Shown: positions 1 through 11,002, counted from the stretch's first letter. The stretch is 64,000 nucleotides of DNA from Amphiura filiformis (GCF_039555335.1 NC_092636.1:465501-529500); one strand, 5' to 3'. Program-made: numbers and translations. Notes: generated by a model from the sequence alone, not told the origin.

Positions 1-780
1 AGAGCTTTACCGACAGTGTAACGCCAAAACACATAAAAATGGTATAGAGCCCAATACGTAACAAAAAATTAGACCCACTCGAATTGTTTTCTTTCTTCGA
101 TAAATATTAACCGGAGGTCAAGTCATTTCCATATATGCGAAAAAATCCGGATAAAAGAGCTTTTCCGACAGTGTAACCTCCAAAACACATAAAAAATGTA
201 AAGAGCCCAATACGTAACAAAAATTAGACCCACTCGATTTTTTTTTTGTTCGATAAATATTAACCGGAGGTCAAGTCATTTCCATATATGCGAAAAAATC
301 CGGATAAAAGAGCTTTTCCGACAGTGTAACCTCCAAAACACATAAAAAATGTATAGAGCCCAATACGTAACAAAAAATTAGACCCACTCGAATTGTTTTC
401 TTTCTTCGATAAATATTAACCGGAGGTCAAGTCATTTCCATATAGGCCCTATGCGAAAAAATCCGGATAAAAGAGCCCAATACGTAACAAAAAATAAGAC
501 CCACTCGATTTTTTTTCTTTGTTCGATAAATATTAACTGGAGGTCGGGTCATGCCCATATATGCGAAAAATCCGGATAAAAGAGCTTTACCGACCGTGTA
601 ACGCATAAAGAATGTATAGAGCCAAATACGTAACAAAAAATTAGACCCATTCGAATTTTTTTCTTTCTTCGATAAATATTAAATGGAGGTCATAATGCGA
701 AAAAATCCGGATAAAAGAGCTTTACCGACAGTGTAACCTCCAAAACACCTAAAAAATGTATAGAGCCCAATACGTAACAA
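1..780. repeat. Degenerate tandem repeat, unit about 155 bp
   Basis: About five diverged copies of a unit that starts AGAGCTTTACCGACAGTGTA and runs through GAGCCCAATACGTAAC, AGACCCACTCGA and GATAAATATTAACCGGAGG to ATGCGAAAAAATCCGG. Copies begin near 1, 156, 309, 581 and 716, with one truncated copy near 474, so the spacing is about 153-155 bp with deletions. No reading frame persists across copies. The array probably extends past the left edge of the window. Confidence 0.85.
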
Positions 781-1735
781 AAAAAAATCCAGCCGAAAAA
801 CACTGACAAATATTTTGTTCTAAAAATACTCAAAATGACTCTAGAAAGAGTCACAAATTACTCAAAATGAGTTACTGGGTCAATATAAAGTAATTGTGTA
901 ACAAAAACACGCACTAATAACCATAATTTGCTTTAAAAATAACCAGAGCCCAATACGTAACAAGAAAAATTCTATGTCTAAAGAAAAAACACTGTCAATT
1001 TTTTTTTCTAGAAGACTCAAAATGACTCAAAATGAGTTACTGAGTCAATATAAAGTAATTCTATAACAAAAACATGCACCTAATAACCATAATCAGCTTT
1101 GTTCTAGAATTATTCAAAATGACTCAAAATGAGTTACCAGGTCAATATAAAGTAAGTTTATAGCAAACAAAAATGCAACTAATCACCACAATAACCAGAG
1201 ACCAATACGTAACAAAAAAATTCTAAGTCTAGAGAAAAAACACTGTAAAAAATAATTTTCTAGAACGACTCAAAATGACTCAAAAGGATTTACTGAGTCA
1301 ATATAAAGTAATTCTATAACAAAAACATGCACCTTAAACCCATAATTTGCTTTAAAAATAACCAGAGCCCAATACGTAACAAAAAAATTCTAAGTCTAGA
1401 GAAAAAACACTGTCAATTTTTTTTTTCTAGAAAGACTCAAAATGACTCAAAAGGATTTACTGAGTCAATATAAAGTAATTCTATAACAAAAACATGCATT
1501 TAATCATGATAATGTCCTTTTAAAATAACCAGAGGCCAATACGTAACAAATAAATTCCAAGTCTAGAGATAAAACACTGTCAAATATTTTGTTCTAGAAA
1601 GACTCAAAATGAGTTACTGGGTCAATATAAAGTACTTCTATAAAACACATGCACATAATATCCATAATTTGCTTGAAAAACAACCGGAGCCCAATATACG
1701 TAACAAAAAATGTATAGAGCCCAATACGTAACAAA
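781..1735. repeat. Second degenerate tandem repeat, unit about 165-180 bp
   Basis: About six copies of a unit containing AGTCTAGAGAAAAAACACTG, TCTAGAAAGACTCAAAATGA, GAGTTACTGAGTCAATATAA and AACATGCACCTAATAACCAT, each closed by CCAGAGCCCAATACGTAAC. The closing motif is shared with the adjacent 155-bp array. Several copies carry TGACTCA and TGAGTCA, which match the AP-1 consensus, though this may be incidental. Diverged relatives lie inside intron 2 of the TMEM26-like gene at 50135-50335 and 50630-51150, so the family is dispersed. Confidence 0.8.
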
Positions 1736-1854
1736 AAACCACTACAGAGGGAGGGAGTATGAATAAAGTAATTTTAATCAAATTTTAGTTTTGTTACGTA
1801 TTGGGCGGGATGAATTATTTTTGCCACTTTTTGTTCTAGGTAGAAGAGGTTGAG

Positions 1855-1885
1855 CCCAATACGTATCAAATTGATACGTACTGGG
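1855..1885. repeat. 31-bp near-perfect palindrome with CCCAATACGTATCAA arms
   Basis: Two 15-bp arms (1855-1869 and 1871-1885) around a single base, with one mismatch. It carries the CCCAATACGTA motif of the neighbouring arrays in both orientations and marks the junction between the arrays and the truncated 3' end of the minus-strand retrotransposon. GTTACGTATTGGG (near 1794) and GTTACGTACTGGG (near 1891) flank it. Confidence 0.75.
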
Positions 1886-1906
1886 ATTTTGTTACGTACT
1901 GGGCTC

Positions 1907-3295
1907 TTACATCCGTCTTGGTCTGTCAACTTTCTTGGTGGTGTATCTATTCAATTCAAGCTCAAATCCACCATGAATTATTTTGTGAAAAGCACATAAA
2001 CGTTGCTTTTCACGTCTCTGCTCCAAAGTGTTCCAATTTAAGGTTTGAAGCATATTGTTCACACGTGATTTTCTTCCATAGTCTCCTAAGACAAAGCGTG
2101 CAGCGCGTCTTTGCACCATTTCGAGGAGTTTTGTGTTTTCTTTTGTGACTGGATTACATGCTATCGAGGCATACTCGAGGTGTGGTCTAACCAAGGTTAG
2201 ATACAGCTTCTCTTTAACACCTTTGGAGCAGTTATAAAAGTTCCTCCTGATGAAATTGAGCACTTTTGTTGCCTTAGTAGAAGCATGTTTTGTTTGCTTG
2301 TTCCATTTGAGATTGTTTTCAATATGCACGCCTAGATACTGATGATTTGTAACTTCTTGAAGATGTTCCCCCATAATGGTGTAGTTTGCACTCCCTGGAG
2401 TTCTTTGTCTTGATATTCTCATGACATTGCATTTTGCGGCATTGAACTTCATGCCCCATTTATCAGCCCAATTTACCAGGCTATTCAGGTCTTGTTGAAG
2501 AGACTCTTCATCCTTCTGGTCTGAGATGGTACGGTAGATAATGCAATCATCAGCGAATAATCTTGCCGTCGCTTTTACGGAGTCCGTGATGTCATTAATA
2601 AAGAGTATGAACAGGTGAGGCCCCAGTACTGTGCCTTGTGGGATACCACTCAATACAGGCATCCAATCTGATGTTTTCCCATTCACAACAGTCCTTTGGT
2701 GACGGTTTGTGAGAAAAGATTCAATCCAGTTGAGCGTTTTATTTCTAACCCCATAGTAGTTTAGCTTCTGTAATAGCCTACGGTGCGGAACTACATCGAA
2801 TGCTTTGCTAAAATCAAGTATAGCAATATCACAAGTCTTTTTGTCGTTGTGTGCTTCAGTCAGGTCGTGAATCGTGGCGATTAACTGCGTTTCGCACGAT
2901 CTGCCGCTTCTAAAAGCGTGTTGGAAATCAGTGATGATTGAGTTTGCTGTTAAATACTTCATAAGTTGGCTGTCCAGGATATGCTCCATCAATTTACAAC
3001 ACACGCAGGTTAGTGAAACCGGGCGGTAATTTGCAGGGTCACTCTTTGAGCCCTTTTTAAAGATGGAAGCTATATTTGCTCTGCGCCAGTCTTCTGGTAA
3101 AATACCCTGGTCGTATGATTGTCTAAAGATGAAGCTAAGAACAGGTGCAATTTGTTCAGCAGCCAGCTTTAAAGCTCTGTTTGGGATTTTGTCAGGTCCT
3201 GTGGCCTTTGAAATGTCTATGTCTTTTAGCAGTTTCGCGATTCCATTCACAGAAAAGTCAATATCAGGCATGTCCGGAAATGGGCTTTTTTGCAT
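1907..3295 (-). pseudogene. LINE reverse transcriptase domain
   Basis: A 462-residue frame with classical RT blocks: ATGPDKIPNRALK, ANYRPVSLTCVCCKLMEHIL, AFRSGRSCETQL, ILDFSKAFDVVPHRRLL, LSGIPQGTVLGPHLFILFIN and the catalytic LFADDC. The thumb region has NHQYLGVHIENNLKWNKQT, and the C-terminal region has RRAARFVLGDY. The frame is open throughout but begins after a frameshift, and the protein ends abruptly after RPRRM. The first Met is not a true start: upstream residues KEDNDIPS belong to the same protein. Confidence 0.92.
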
Positions 3296-4690
3296 ACTAG
3301 GAATATCATTGTCCTCCTTGTGAAGACACTTTGGAATTGATTCGCTAAGGCTTCAGCTTTCCCTTGGTCGTCAGTCACAGTCTGGTTGTTAATCTTCAGG
3401 CTTTGAACACCAACATTATCTTTGCGACGGGTCTTGATGTATTTCCAAAATTCTTTGTTTCCTGCTTCAGAAATATCTGCGATATGTGCACGCTTGGCTT
3501 TCCTTAGTTCTTTGTTAACCTCGGTTTTGATTTTCTTGTATTTTTCCCATCTTCCAACACCTCCAAGTTTCTTTGCTTTATTATAATACCTCTCTTTCTT
3601 CCTACAAAGTTTTAGGAGTCTTGTTGTGAGCCATGGGACACGAGGATTGCCAGACACCATTTTAGTTGGAACATTTTCATCAATCAAGTTGCACATAGAG
3701 TCTCTGAAGGAGCACCAATTTTCCTCAACGGACTTGGACTCTGGTTGAGAATTCAGAAATTTGTCTGCAAAGTCATGGGCGTCCTTCTGAAATTTTTCTT
3801 CATCCATTTTCTTCCACAGATGTATTTCTCTCGGTGGTTTTGATGGAATGGGTGCCTTAATATTGAATTCAGCAACAACTGCACCGTGATCAGAAAAGCC
3901 AGAGTGCGGCTGAATATTCCTCACAAGTGACAGGTGCGTGGTGAAACAAAGATCTAAAATGTTTTCAGTTCCATTTGCAGCACGACGTGTGGGGAACATA
4001 ACCAGTTGTTCTAATCCAAAATCATCAACAATATTTATGATCTCTTGTTGCAGAGAGTTGGTTGGAATGATGGGCGATTTCCATGTCATTTTGGGTAAAT
4101 TGAAATCACCCCCTAAAATTATATGAGGGGATTTATTTTCTTCGTAAATCTTTACTAACGAGTCATTCAGGTTTTTAAAGTCAGTAGTCGCTGTCTGCGA
4201 TCTATAATATGATCCAATGAACATACTGGTACCATCAACAAGCAATTGGCACCATGTTATTTCACCGTGACAGTTCTCTCCATTAAGATCTGGTCGTTCA
4301 AGTCTTGGTATGGTGTCTTTTGTTGCAATGAAAACTCCTCCACCCCTTGTGTTCTTTCTATCATTTCTGGTTAGGGAGCGATCGTTATTTATGGCAGGGG
4401 GGGAATGGGTAAATTTTTTTGTGGTCTTGAGGGGGAACCTGAAATTTTAGTTGAACCAGGAGGGGGGATTGTTAAATTTTAAATGGAGAAAATTGGGAAA
4501 ACAAGGGGAACGCGAAAATTTTGAGCGGACGCGAAGGGTGAACGCGAAATTTTTGTCGATATTTTTGCCAAAACACCCATTCCCCCTGCCGTAAATAACG
4601 ATCGAACCCTTACTTGGAAATGGCTGGGAAAAATTTCTGCTGATGCAACACTGCCATCAAGCCATGACTCAGATGATATCCGGGCTTTCA
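3247..4690 (-). pseudogene. LINE apurinic endonuclease (EEP) domain, interrupted
   Basis: Minus-strand coding with exonuclease-endonuclease-phosphatase motifs. ISSESWLD lies upstream of the MITE. Downstream come NTRGGGVFIATK, then IILGGDFNLP, and SDHGAVVAEF, which carries the catalytic SDH. This enzyme nicks target DNA for target-primed reverse transcription. After the domain comes a basic linker (RKKERYYNKAKK) leading to the RT. It is broken by the MITE and by a one-base frameshift near 3320, after FQSVFT. Confidence 0.9.
4374..4609. mobile_element. Harbinger-like MITE inside the LINE endonuclease
   Basis: A 236-bp element with inverted termini GGGAGCGATCGTTATTTATG and CGTAAATAACGATCGAACCC, flanked by 3-bp direct repeats TTA (4371-4373 and 4610-4612). 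A TWA duplication with such termini is typical of PIF/Harbinger MITEs. It splits the endonuclease reading frame: SESWLD lies on one side and NTRGGGVFIATK on the other. A second copy sits at 6584-6836. Confidence 0.85.
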
Positions 4691-5394
4691 GAATTATCAA
4701 ATGCAGCAAGGTCCGCGGTTTTGTTATTTATACTTTGAAAGTTTGCAATGACTATTTTAACAACATTACCAAATTTCTTTGGAGGTCTACGAGGATTTTG
4801 ATTCACAGTACAATTGTCAGCATCACATGCGTTTTTTCTGTTTTCATCATTACGCTTATTTTCAATGTCTTTTTGTTTAACTGTCTTCCTTGTCCTAGTC
4901 AGTTTAGGGCTCGAGGTTTTATTTGCAGAGACCGAGTTCGTCCCAGAAATTAATTTGGTATCAAACTCAGCTTCCTCCTCTAAGTCGCTCAAAATATCAA
5001 AAGGATTGTGGCTCAGGCTACATTCTAATGACACGTCTGGCAGAGCAATGTTTAATAACTCACAGGTCGGGCAGAACCAAACTACCTCTGAATTGTTCAT
5101 GTGGTATTCATAAGATGTATCAGTTACTCCCGTACAGCTGTTGTGAGACCAGTTATTACAATGGCTACAAAGCATTCCCTTGTCAGCATTTTTGACGGCA
5201 CGATCACACATAGTACATGGGTACTTGGGCTTTCTTCCTCTTTTAGCTGGCCCTGGGTTTTGTTCAATATCACCTGCTAAAATGTTTACAATCAGAATGG
5301 CTGCATTCGCTACTTGCACAGTTCCGCCATTATGCACTATGTGCGGGAGAGCCTCGAACTGGCAGCATACATGAATGGGAATTGAACTAGTCAT
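4669..5394 (-). pseudogene. Retrotransposon N-terminal part: 2A-like peptide and PHD finger
   Basis: A 241-residue segment starting at ATG 5394-5392. Residues about 29-40 are hydrophobic (VANAAILIVNIL), followed directly by GDIEQNPGP at 41-49, which fits the 2A consensus D-x-E-x-N-P-G-P that causes ribosomal skipping between G and P. A basic stretch follows (AKRGRKPK), then a Cys4-His-Cys3 PHD-like finger: CTMC, CSHC, H and C in NNWSHNSC, and WFCPTC. The segment ends in IVIANFQSINNK, the start of the endonuclease domain, before a frameshift near 4690. 2A-like sequences at this position are known from sea urchin and other invertebrate APE-type LINEs. The hydrophobic run could act as a signal-like segment, which is an inference. 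Confidence 0.88.
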
Positions 5395-5497
5395 AACGTT
5401 CTGTGTAAGGTTACATAATTCTTCCTTTCATGTATGCTGCCAGTTCGAGGCTCTCCCCGCACATAGTGCATAATGGCGGAACTTGCAAGTAGCGAAT
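5305..5497. repeat. Inverted repeat of about 71 bp over the LINE 5' end
   Basis: Left arm 5305-5375 and right arm 5427-5497 are reverse complements apart from two or three indels, around a 51-bp spacer (5376-5426) that holds the LINE start codon. The left arm encodes roughly residues 7-30 of the N-terminal protein, so an antisense copy of that coding stretch lies upstream. This resembles a snap-back or twin-priming product, or an engineered-looking hairpin of natural origin. Confidence 0.85.
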
Positions 5498-5607
5498 ATG
5501 TGCCGTTTGGTAGTTTTGAGATAACATTTTTCGTGTGAAGACCCCTACCAAATCTCTGGTCGATAGCACAATAATATGAAATGTAATACTGGGTGGGTAG
5601 ACTTATA

Positions 5608-7207
5608 CCCGGGGGGGCACTCACATTTGCCAGCTATACGGGTATGTGCCGCGGCGACGACCCCCTTTTTCAGAGCCGCTGGCCGTTCCCTAGACCCCCT
5701 GAATTCATTGATTGCCGCTCTGATGACTCAATTTTTTTTCTAGCCGTTCGCTAGACTCACAGAATTCATCATCTCCGCTCTCATTGACAATAGATTGGCA
5801 TGTTTTCCGCGCTACGTTTACAAGCCCAAAATCTCGGCCCAAAAGCTACTTTTGCAAGCCCAAAAGGTTCCTTCAATGGGGATTTTCCATCATTTTCTTC
5901 CCCAATAACACATTGTAAGGAATAAGGTGAATTTTGGGCTCCTTTTTAGGCAACACTGGGCCAGTTTTGTGATTGTTTTCAAAATGTAAACATCACTCGA
6001 GACTTGAGCGAGCTGTGCTGTGTGTGTGGCCATGACATTGAAAATCATCGGACTTTTCGGCTGATGGTGACATGAACATTTTGATGAATTGAGACCATCA
6101 TTGGGAATAAAACTGGAAGTAAATATTATGACTATAGTACCTCAAATATGTACACTTCATTGGCTGGCCCGAATAGTGAATTCAGAAGTGATTTTCGATC
6201 TATCAGCCTGGTGGAAAGACTGCCGAATTCTGCACACTTGACATTTATGGCTCGATTCATTCACATAAAACTATTAATTTCTTTGCGGCAATCTCAGGTT
6301 TGCTATAATTATTCAGTAGGTGAGAAAGTAGGCCAGTACAGGGAATTTAGGCTATTTGTCATTTTCTTATGATCTGGATGTTATAGTAGGCCTACAAGTT
6401 AGTCCGAATAATCAGACCCAGAACAAAATATTAATTTTGACATGATCGTTTTCTGATAAGTAGGGCCTACAAGTCATAGGCCTACCTAGAATATTTTCTC
6501 AATTTGAATTTTATCCTATCTAGATGATCCACCCAAAAATAAAAATCATCGTATAGAATAGATCCCTGTAGGCTCCCTACTAAGGGAGCAATCGTTATTA
6601 TGGCAGGGGGTAATGGGAAAATTTAGGGAACACAATTTTTTTTAGTCTTGAGAGGGGGAACCTGAAATTTTAGTTGAACCAGGAGGGGGATTGTGAAGTT
6701 TTAAATGGAGAAATTGGGAAAACAAGGGGAACGCAGAAATTTTGAGCGGACGCGAGGGGGGAACGCGAAAATTTTTGTTGATATTTTTTTCCAAAACGCC
6801 CATCCCCCCACCCTGCCGTAAATAACGATCGGTCCCTAATCTGGATTCAAGTGTGATGCAGACATTCTGCTTGGAATGATCCAGGGCCAGATGTTGAGAT
6901 ACATTTAATTTATTTTTCATCCCGATAGGCCTATACTTAATTCGAAGCACAATTTTTGACAAGAATCGAAATCGATTTTTTCGAAAATCTGTGGCAAAAA
7001 TGCAACAACAAAAATTGAAAATTACCCTGGATCAGTTCTCGAGAACCCCATTGGCGGCTGATCAGTTCCCAAGACCCCCCTTTTTTGACCGGCCAATCAG
7101 TTCCCTAGACCCTCCCTATTTGACGGGCGATCAGTTCCCTAGACCTCGCGTTCGAAACTGGCGGTGGCACACCCCTACCCAAAAAAAATGTGAGTGCCCC
7201 CCCCGGG
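5608..7207. mobile_element. 1.6 kb element with CCCGGGGGGG termini and 8-bp TSD
   Basis: Inverted ends CCCGGGGGGGCACTCACATT (5608 onward) and AATGTGAGTGCCCCCCCCGG (ending 7207), flanked by a perfect 8-bp direct repeat GACTTATA (5600-5607 and 7208-7215). Subterminal repeats of TTCCCTAGACCCCC type are present at both ends. No transposase frame is visible. A Harbinger MITE (6584-6836) is nested inside. The same terminal style and TSD length occur at 45420, 47258 and 47807. The superfamily is not assigned: TSD length alone would allow hAT, Merlin, P or MULE. Confidence 0.8.
6584..6836. mobile_element. Harbinger-like MITE, second copy
   Basis: A 253-bp copy of the MITE at 4374. The termini are GGGAGCAATCGTTATTATGG and CGTAAATAACGATCGGTCCC, with 3-bp TSD TAA (6581-6583 and 6837-6839). 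It is nested in the 1.6 kb element. The open frame crossing it is a repeat shadow, not a gene. Confidence 0.82.
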
Positions 7208-7321
7208 GACTTATACTTGGTATTTCAACTTGGATAACATAATGGCTGGCGTCAATATCAATAATGGAAAGTTCCTACTTCATTCCTAGGGTTGGCAAGC
7301 TTTGAGGCAGTCAGTAAAAAT

Positions 7322-7752
7322 CCAATGGCTGAATAAAATCCCGATGATAAAAACAACATGGCTTCCGGTAGTGCGTAAAATGGCGCGAAAATTTAAATGA
7401 GTGATCCTCCCAAGACTTTCAGATTTCCATCAAAATATAACCTCAATAACATCAAACAGTGCTCCACAATGTTCACAAAAGTAGATTTTACACGATAATT
7501 GTAAAAATAATGAAGATGTGCGAGTAAAAAGGGGGAATTTAAGGCTGTGATTCGGATGATAAAACAACGCGACGTGACTTCCGGTAGTATGTGGTAGTGT
7601 GGCGCGAATTTCCGACGAATGATCCTCACAAAGTCTTTCCAATTTCCACCAAAATAGATTCTCAATAACATCAAAAAGTGCTCCACAGTGTTCACAAAAG
7701 TCAATTCCACGCGATAATTGTAAAACCAAACTAATAAATGCGAGTAAAAAGG
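7322..7752. repeat. Diverged tandem duplication, period about 212 bp
   Basis: Two copies share CTTCCGGTAGT, GGCGCGAA, TCAATAACATCAAA, AGTGCTCCACA, TGTTCACAAAAGT, CGATAATTGTAAAA and GCGAGTAAAAAGGG, the last near 7529 and 7741. The minus-strand open frames here are mirror images of each other and are not convincing as proteins. Confidence 0.65.
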
Positions 7753-7759
7753 GAAACTT

Positions 7760-9240
7760 AAAGGGGATAAAAGTCCAGCTCGGAGAGCTCTTTCAAAACA
7801 CGTCCACTCTCGTCAGTGTCGCTCGTAGCGGTCATGTAGCCAAACATTACCGGGCTTGCAGCCTTTATGTTAGCATAGCGGTCAAGTAGCCAAACATTTT
7901 GAAATTTCACCAAAATCTGAGGGAAAAGTTGTAAAAATTAAGCCAACGAGTGTTAAATTTTGCCCACAATTTTGAATTTTGGTACCGTAAAACTCTGTCT
8001 ACAAGCATATAGAGTTTATAGCGCCAGCCGCCAGGCCTAGTCGCAATTGAAATATAGGTTTGGGCAGGAGGGTGAAAGTGCATAGGAACAATGCCGGAAA
8101 CTACGTCACGCTATTGTTCTACCTAGGCTACATATTTTTAACGCATGCGTGTTCGTCAATACAGCTTTAGTCTCCTCCACCTTCGCAACACGGTATCCCC
8201 CGTACGTGGAGTGTCTGGAATCACACTGACGGCGGAGGAGAATACTAGCTGGTCAGACAGTTTAATTTTATCAAGCATATAATACCTGAACAATCACCGT
8301 CATTGATCGATTTACTACAGAATATATTGTATATTCAAAATATAATTTTAATATTGTAAACCTGTTAACTTATATATTTGTGTACTAAAGTATAAGGACA
8401 CGTGAATAAAATCATGTCGAAGACAAAATGGCCGCTAATCCGCCTATTGTCTAGACCTAGGATACATATTCCGAATGAGGGCAGCAGTCTAGGATGCTAT
8501 GCCCTGGTTTGGGGTAGACGGAGATCCGGAGACGTATGCATTTAGAACCCAATGTGGTCTTGTAGGTCTAAGTTCAGAACCTTGTGTGGTCGTACATGAA
8601 GCAGTTGTACAATTAATCCAACGTTCAAAATATTATTCCAACTTTTGGTGGATTTAAATCCTATAAAACGCAATAACAAAAACACCCGAGAACCACTCAA
8701 ACCCAATGACAGCTCCAGCTCAGGGGGTGGGAGCGGGTATTGGGTTTAGCCGGGGGCGGTCATTGGGTTTAGCCAAGGTCTATGATATATTAGTATATAG
8801 CGTGGCTTTTTGGATTACCACAAAGGCCCTATAGTAAGGCTAATATTTAAATACCATCTTGCTAAATAAAGGCAAATTGTTTCAGCACTGTAAAAAGTGG
8901 AAATTGATTTTTAATATATATGTACATCAATAATGGGTTGACCATGTACACATGGAATGTATTTTGTTGTAATAGCCTTTTTTCATGTTAGTTTGATACA
9001 TCTACAATATTTTGTATTTTAATATGGCTTGATTTATGTAGTAATTTTGTGTCTTTGTGTTCCAATTATTTGTTTTTAATGATTTTATGTGTTCTTTACT
9101 GATTCTTCTTCAATAAAAAATACACTGAAAAAATTAACGTATTTGCCATAACATATTTGTCAAGTTTGTACATAGACAATAAAGTTCCATGGTTTATATT
9201 ACTTTCTTTTGTTTTAAAAATAATGCCCCGGTGTTGCTCT
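7760..9240. other. Stretch with no supported gene
   Basis: A short direct repeat TAGCGGTCAWGTAGCCAAACATT is present near 7825 and 7876. AATAAA signals lie near 9112 and 9176, so an untranslated or noncoding transcript end is possible on the plus strand. No coding exon with family similarity was recognised. Confidence 0.4.
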
Positions 9241-9249
9241 CTTTTTGAT

Positions 9250-9377
9250 ATAAAATTGGATTGGTTGAACCCATATTTATTGGTCGAGCTATGAGTTTGA
9301 AAATATTACGTCTCGTCCAATATTTGACAACTCATAGCAAGACCAATAAATATTGGACGTAAAGCATCCAATTTTAT
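9250..9377. repeat. Short imperfect hairpin element
   Basis: Arms ATAAAATTGGAT, TATTTATTGGTC and TATGAGTT are matched in reverse complement on the far side by AACTCATA, GACCAATAAATA and ATCCAATTTTAT, around a central loop. It is probably a small MITE, with no TSD identified. Confidence 0.6.
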
Positions 9378-9877
9378 CATTATTATGTTTTGGATCCAAT
9401 ATTTTCTAGACTTGCTTCAAGTCCTTTGGTGTCCATAGTTAGTGAATGTAAAATTAATGGAAGCTTTGCAACATCTTCCAAAAATTTCTGTTTCAAAAGT
9501 TATAATTATTTACCATCATAACTTTGTAAAAAGTTATAAAAATTTATTTGACAATGGAATTGTTGATGCCAGAAAGTGGACTTTCTTATCTTACTTGACT
9601 CCAGGCACACTGTGCACTGCAGGGGTAGTGTGTGAGCAAAATGCCTACCACGCCCACCCCACAAGGCACACTTCCTCCCCAGCCCATGTTGCCACTTTCG
9701 TCCTGCTAAAAGTTTTAGAGAGTCCAGTATATGATAGGCCTACTTGTACCACTGATTATACATGGGTCCTATGAAGAGCATGAATAGAGAAAAAGTAAGG
9801 AGGAAGCCTTGATCAAGGCTAATATTTTCACACACTTGGATCCATCAAAACATAATAATGTTTAAAATTGTGCTCAT

Positions 9878-10228
9878 CCCAGCAAACAAAAAACATTTTT
9901 GACATCATTCGCAAAAGGTTTCCAGAAAACGTTTAATATACGGGTAATATAAAGGGGATATAAAGGGGATAAAACGTTTTCAACATTCAAAGACGTTTTA
10001 TGATTCAAAACATTCAAAGACGTTTTATACTGCAAATATTCTAAAATAATGTTATTTAAGTTTCGACTAATATTTGGTAAAAATGTTTTACAAATATATT
10101 TGTAGTGTGTTTTCATACAAAACATTTTAAAACGTTTTCATGACCTTTATATAACCCAACGTTTTTACCAAAACTAAAAACCCAAAATATAACCTGCAAC
10201 TTTTTAAAACGTTTTGTGTTTGCTGGGG
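9878..10228. mobile_element. MITE with CCCAGCAAAC ends and AAAACGTTTT repeats
   Basis: The left end CCCAGCAAACAAAAAACATT and right end AAAACGTTTTGTGTTTGCTG are inverted. The interior is rich in AACGTTTT-type repeats in both orientations. No TSD could be fixed. Confidence 0.7.
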
Positions 10229-10304
10229 TGCAGGCAAAAGCAGGAATATATTAGAAGTGACGTATTTTTCTCCTAGGTTTGCGGAACTAAAATTGGTGCA
10301 TGAA

Positions 10305-10679
10305 TAGAGAGCTTGCGATTTCCAAACATACATTTCAAACGCCCGTGCATCTATTCAAAATCACTCTCATGTGACAGGATTATGAATAGATTCACAAGCG
10401 TTTAAAACATATAGACCACTTGACATGTGACGTCAGTGTCCGGCAGTATGCGTGCGAATTATGGCAATTTCCATTGTTCTTAGCCCTGCAGTGTGCGTAC
10501 GCATTGTAGTTTGCTCAGGGCACATGCATTTTAAATCGCCCACCACATTTCATACAGTACAAGAAAGCCATTGAACACTGTAGCGGTTCGTTCTAGCATA
10601 TTGATAGACCAGTCCCTCACCTTTGTTGATAAACAATGATGTCAAGTGGTCTATATGTTTGGAAATCACAAGCTCTCTA
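10305..10679. mobile_element. MITE with TAGAGAGCTTG ends
   Basis: The ends TAGAGAGCTTGCGATTTCCA and TGGAAATCACAAGCTCTCTA are inverted. A second inner inverted pair, ATATAGACCACTTGACAT near 10410 and ATGTCAAGTGGTCTATAT near 10637, suggests one element inserted in another. A sequence like the inner one recurs near 47066. Confidence 0.65.
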
Positions 10680-11002
10680 ATGTTTATTCTCATTGCACTT
10701 TCAATCAAAGGCACGTTGCGAAATTATCAGTACACTATTTAAACTCTATGATGGACCATGAGCAACACACAACATGGTGGAGTAAGTACTCTTTGGTCCA
10801 ACCTCATTGGAGTTAACAATAGCACTCAACATAAATATTTATCCAATTAAATATATATATATATATATAGGTAGGCCTATAAACATAAAATTATCCAATT
10901 AGCATAGGCTACACACACACACCCCCCACACCCATATTTTCAAGCAAAAATTTTCAAGCAATAGAAAATCCAGGAGGAAATCACAAAACATGCAGTGAAA
11001 AT

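Larger units (their letters stand above)
1907..5394 (-). mobile_element. APE-type non-LTR retrotransposon (CR1/L2-like), decayed
   Basis: The order along the minus strand is a 2A-like peptide, a PHD-type zinc finger, an APE endonuclease and a reverse transcriptase, as in CR1/L2/Jockey-group LINEs encoding one long polyprotein. It is broken by a frameshift near 4690, a MITE at 4374-4609 and a one-base frameshift near 3320. The RT part stops at a TAA (1907-1909) just before CCCAGTACGTAAC repeat sequence, so the usual C-terminal tail and 3' UTR are missing. Clade assignment is from motif style only. The copy is dead but its domains are well preserved, so it is fairly young. Confidence 0.9.

Noticed and set aside
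6642-6962. 106-residue minus-strand frame
   Set aside because: It is the shadow of the Harbinger MITE. A matching frame exists at 4479-4709 in the other copy.
8415-8550. ATG frame starting MSKTKWPLIRLL as a host exon
   Set aside because: It ends after about 45 codons with no donor in context and no family similarity.
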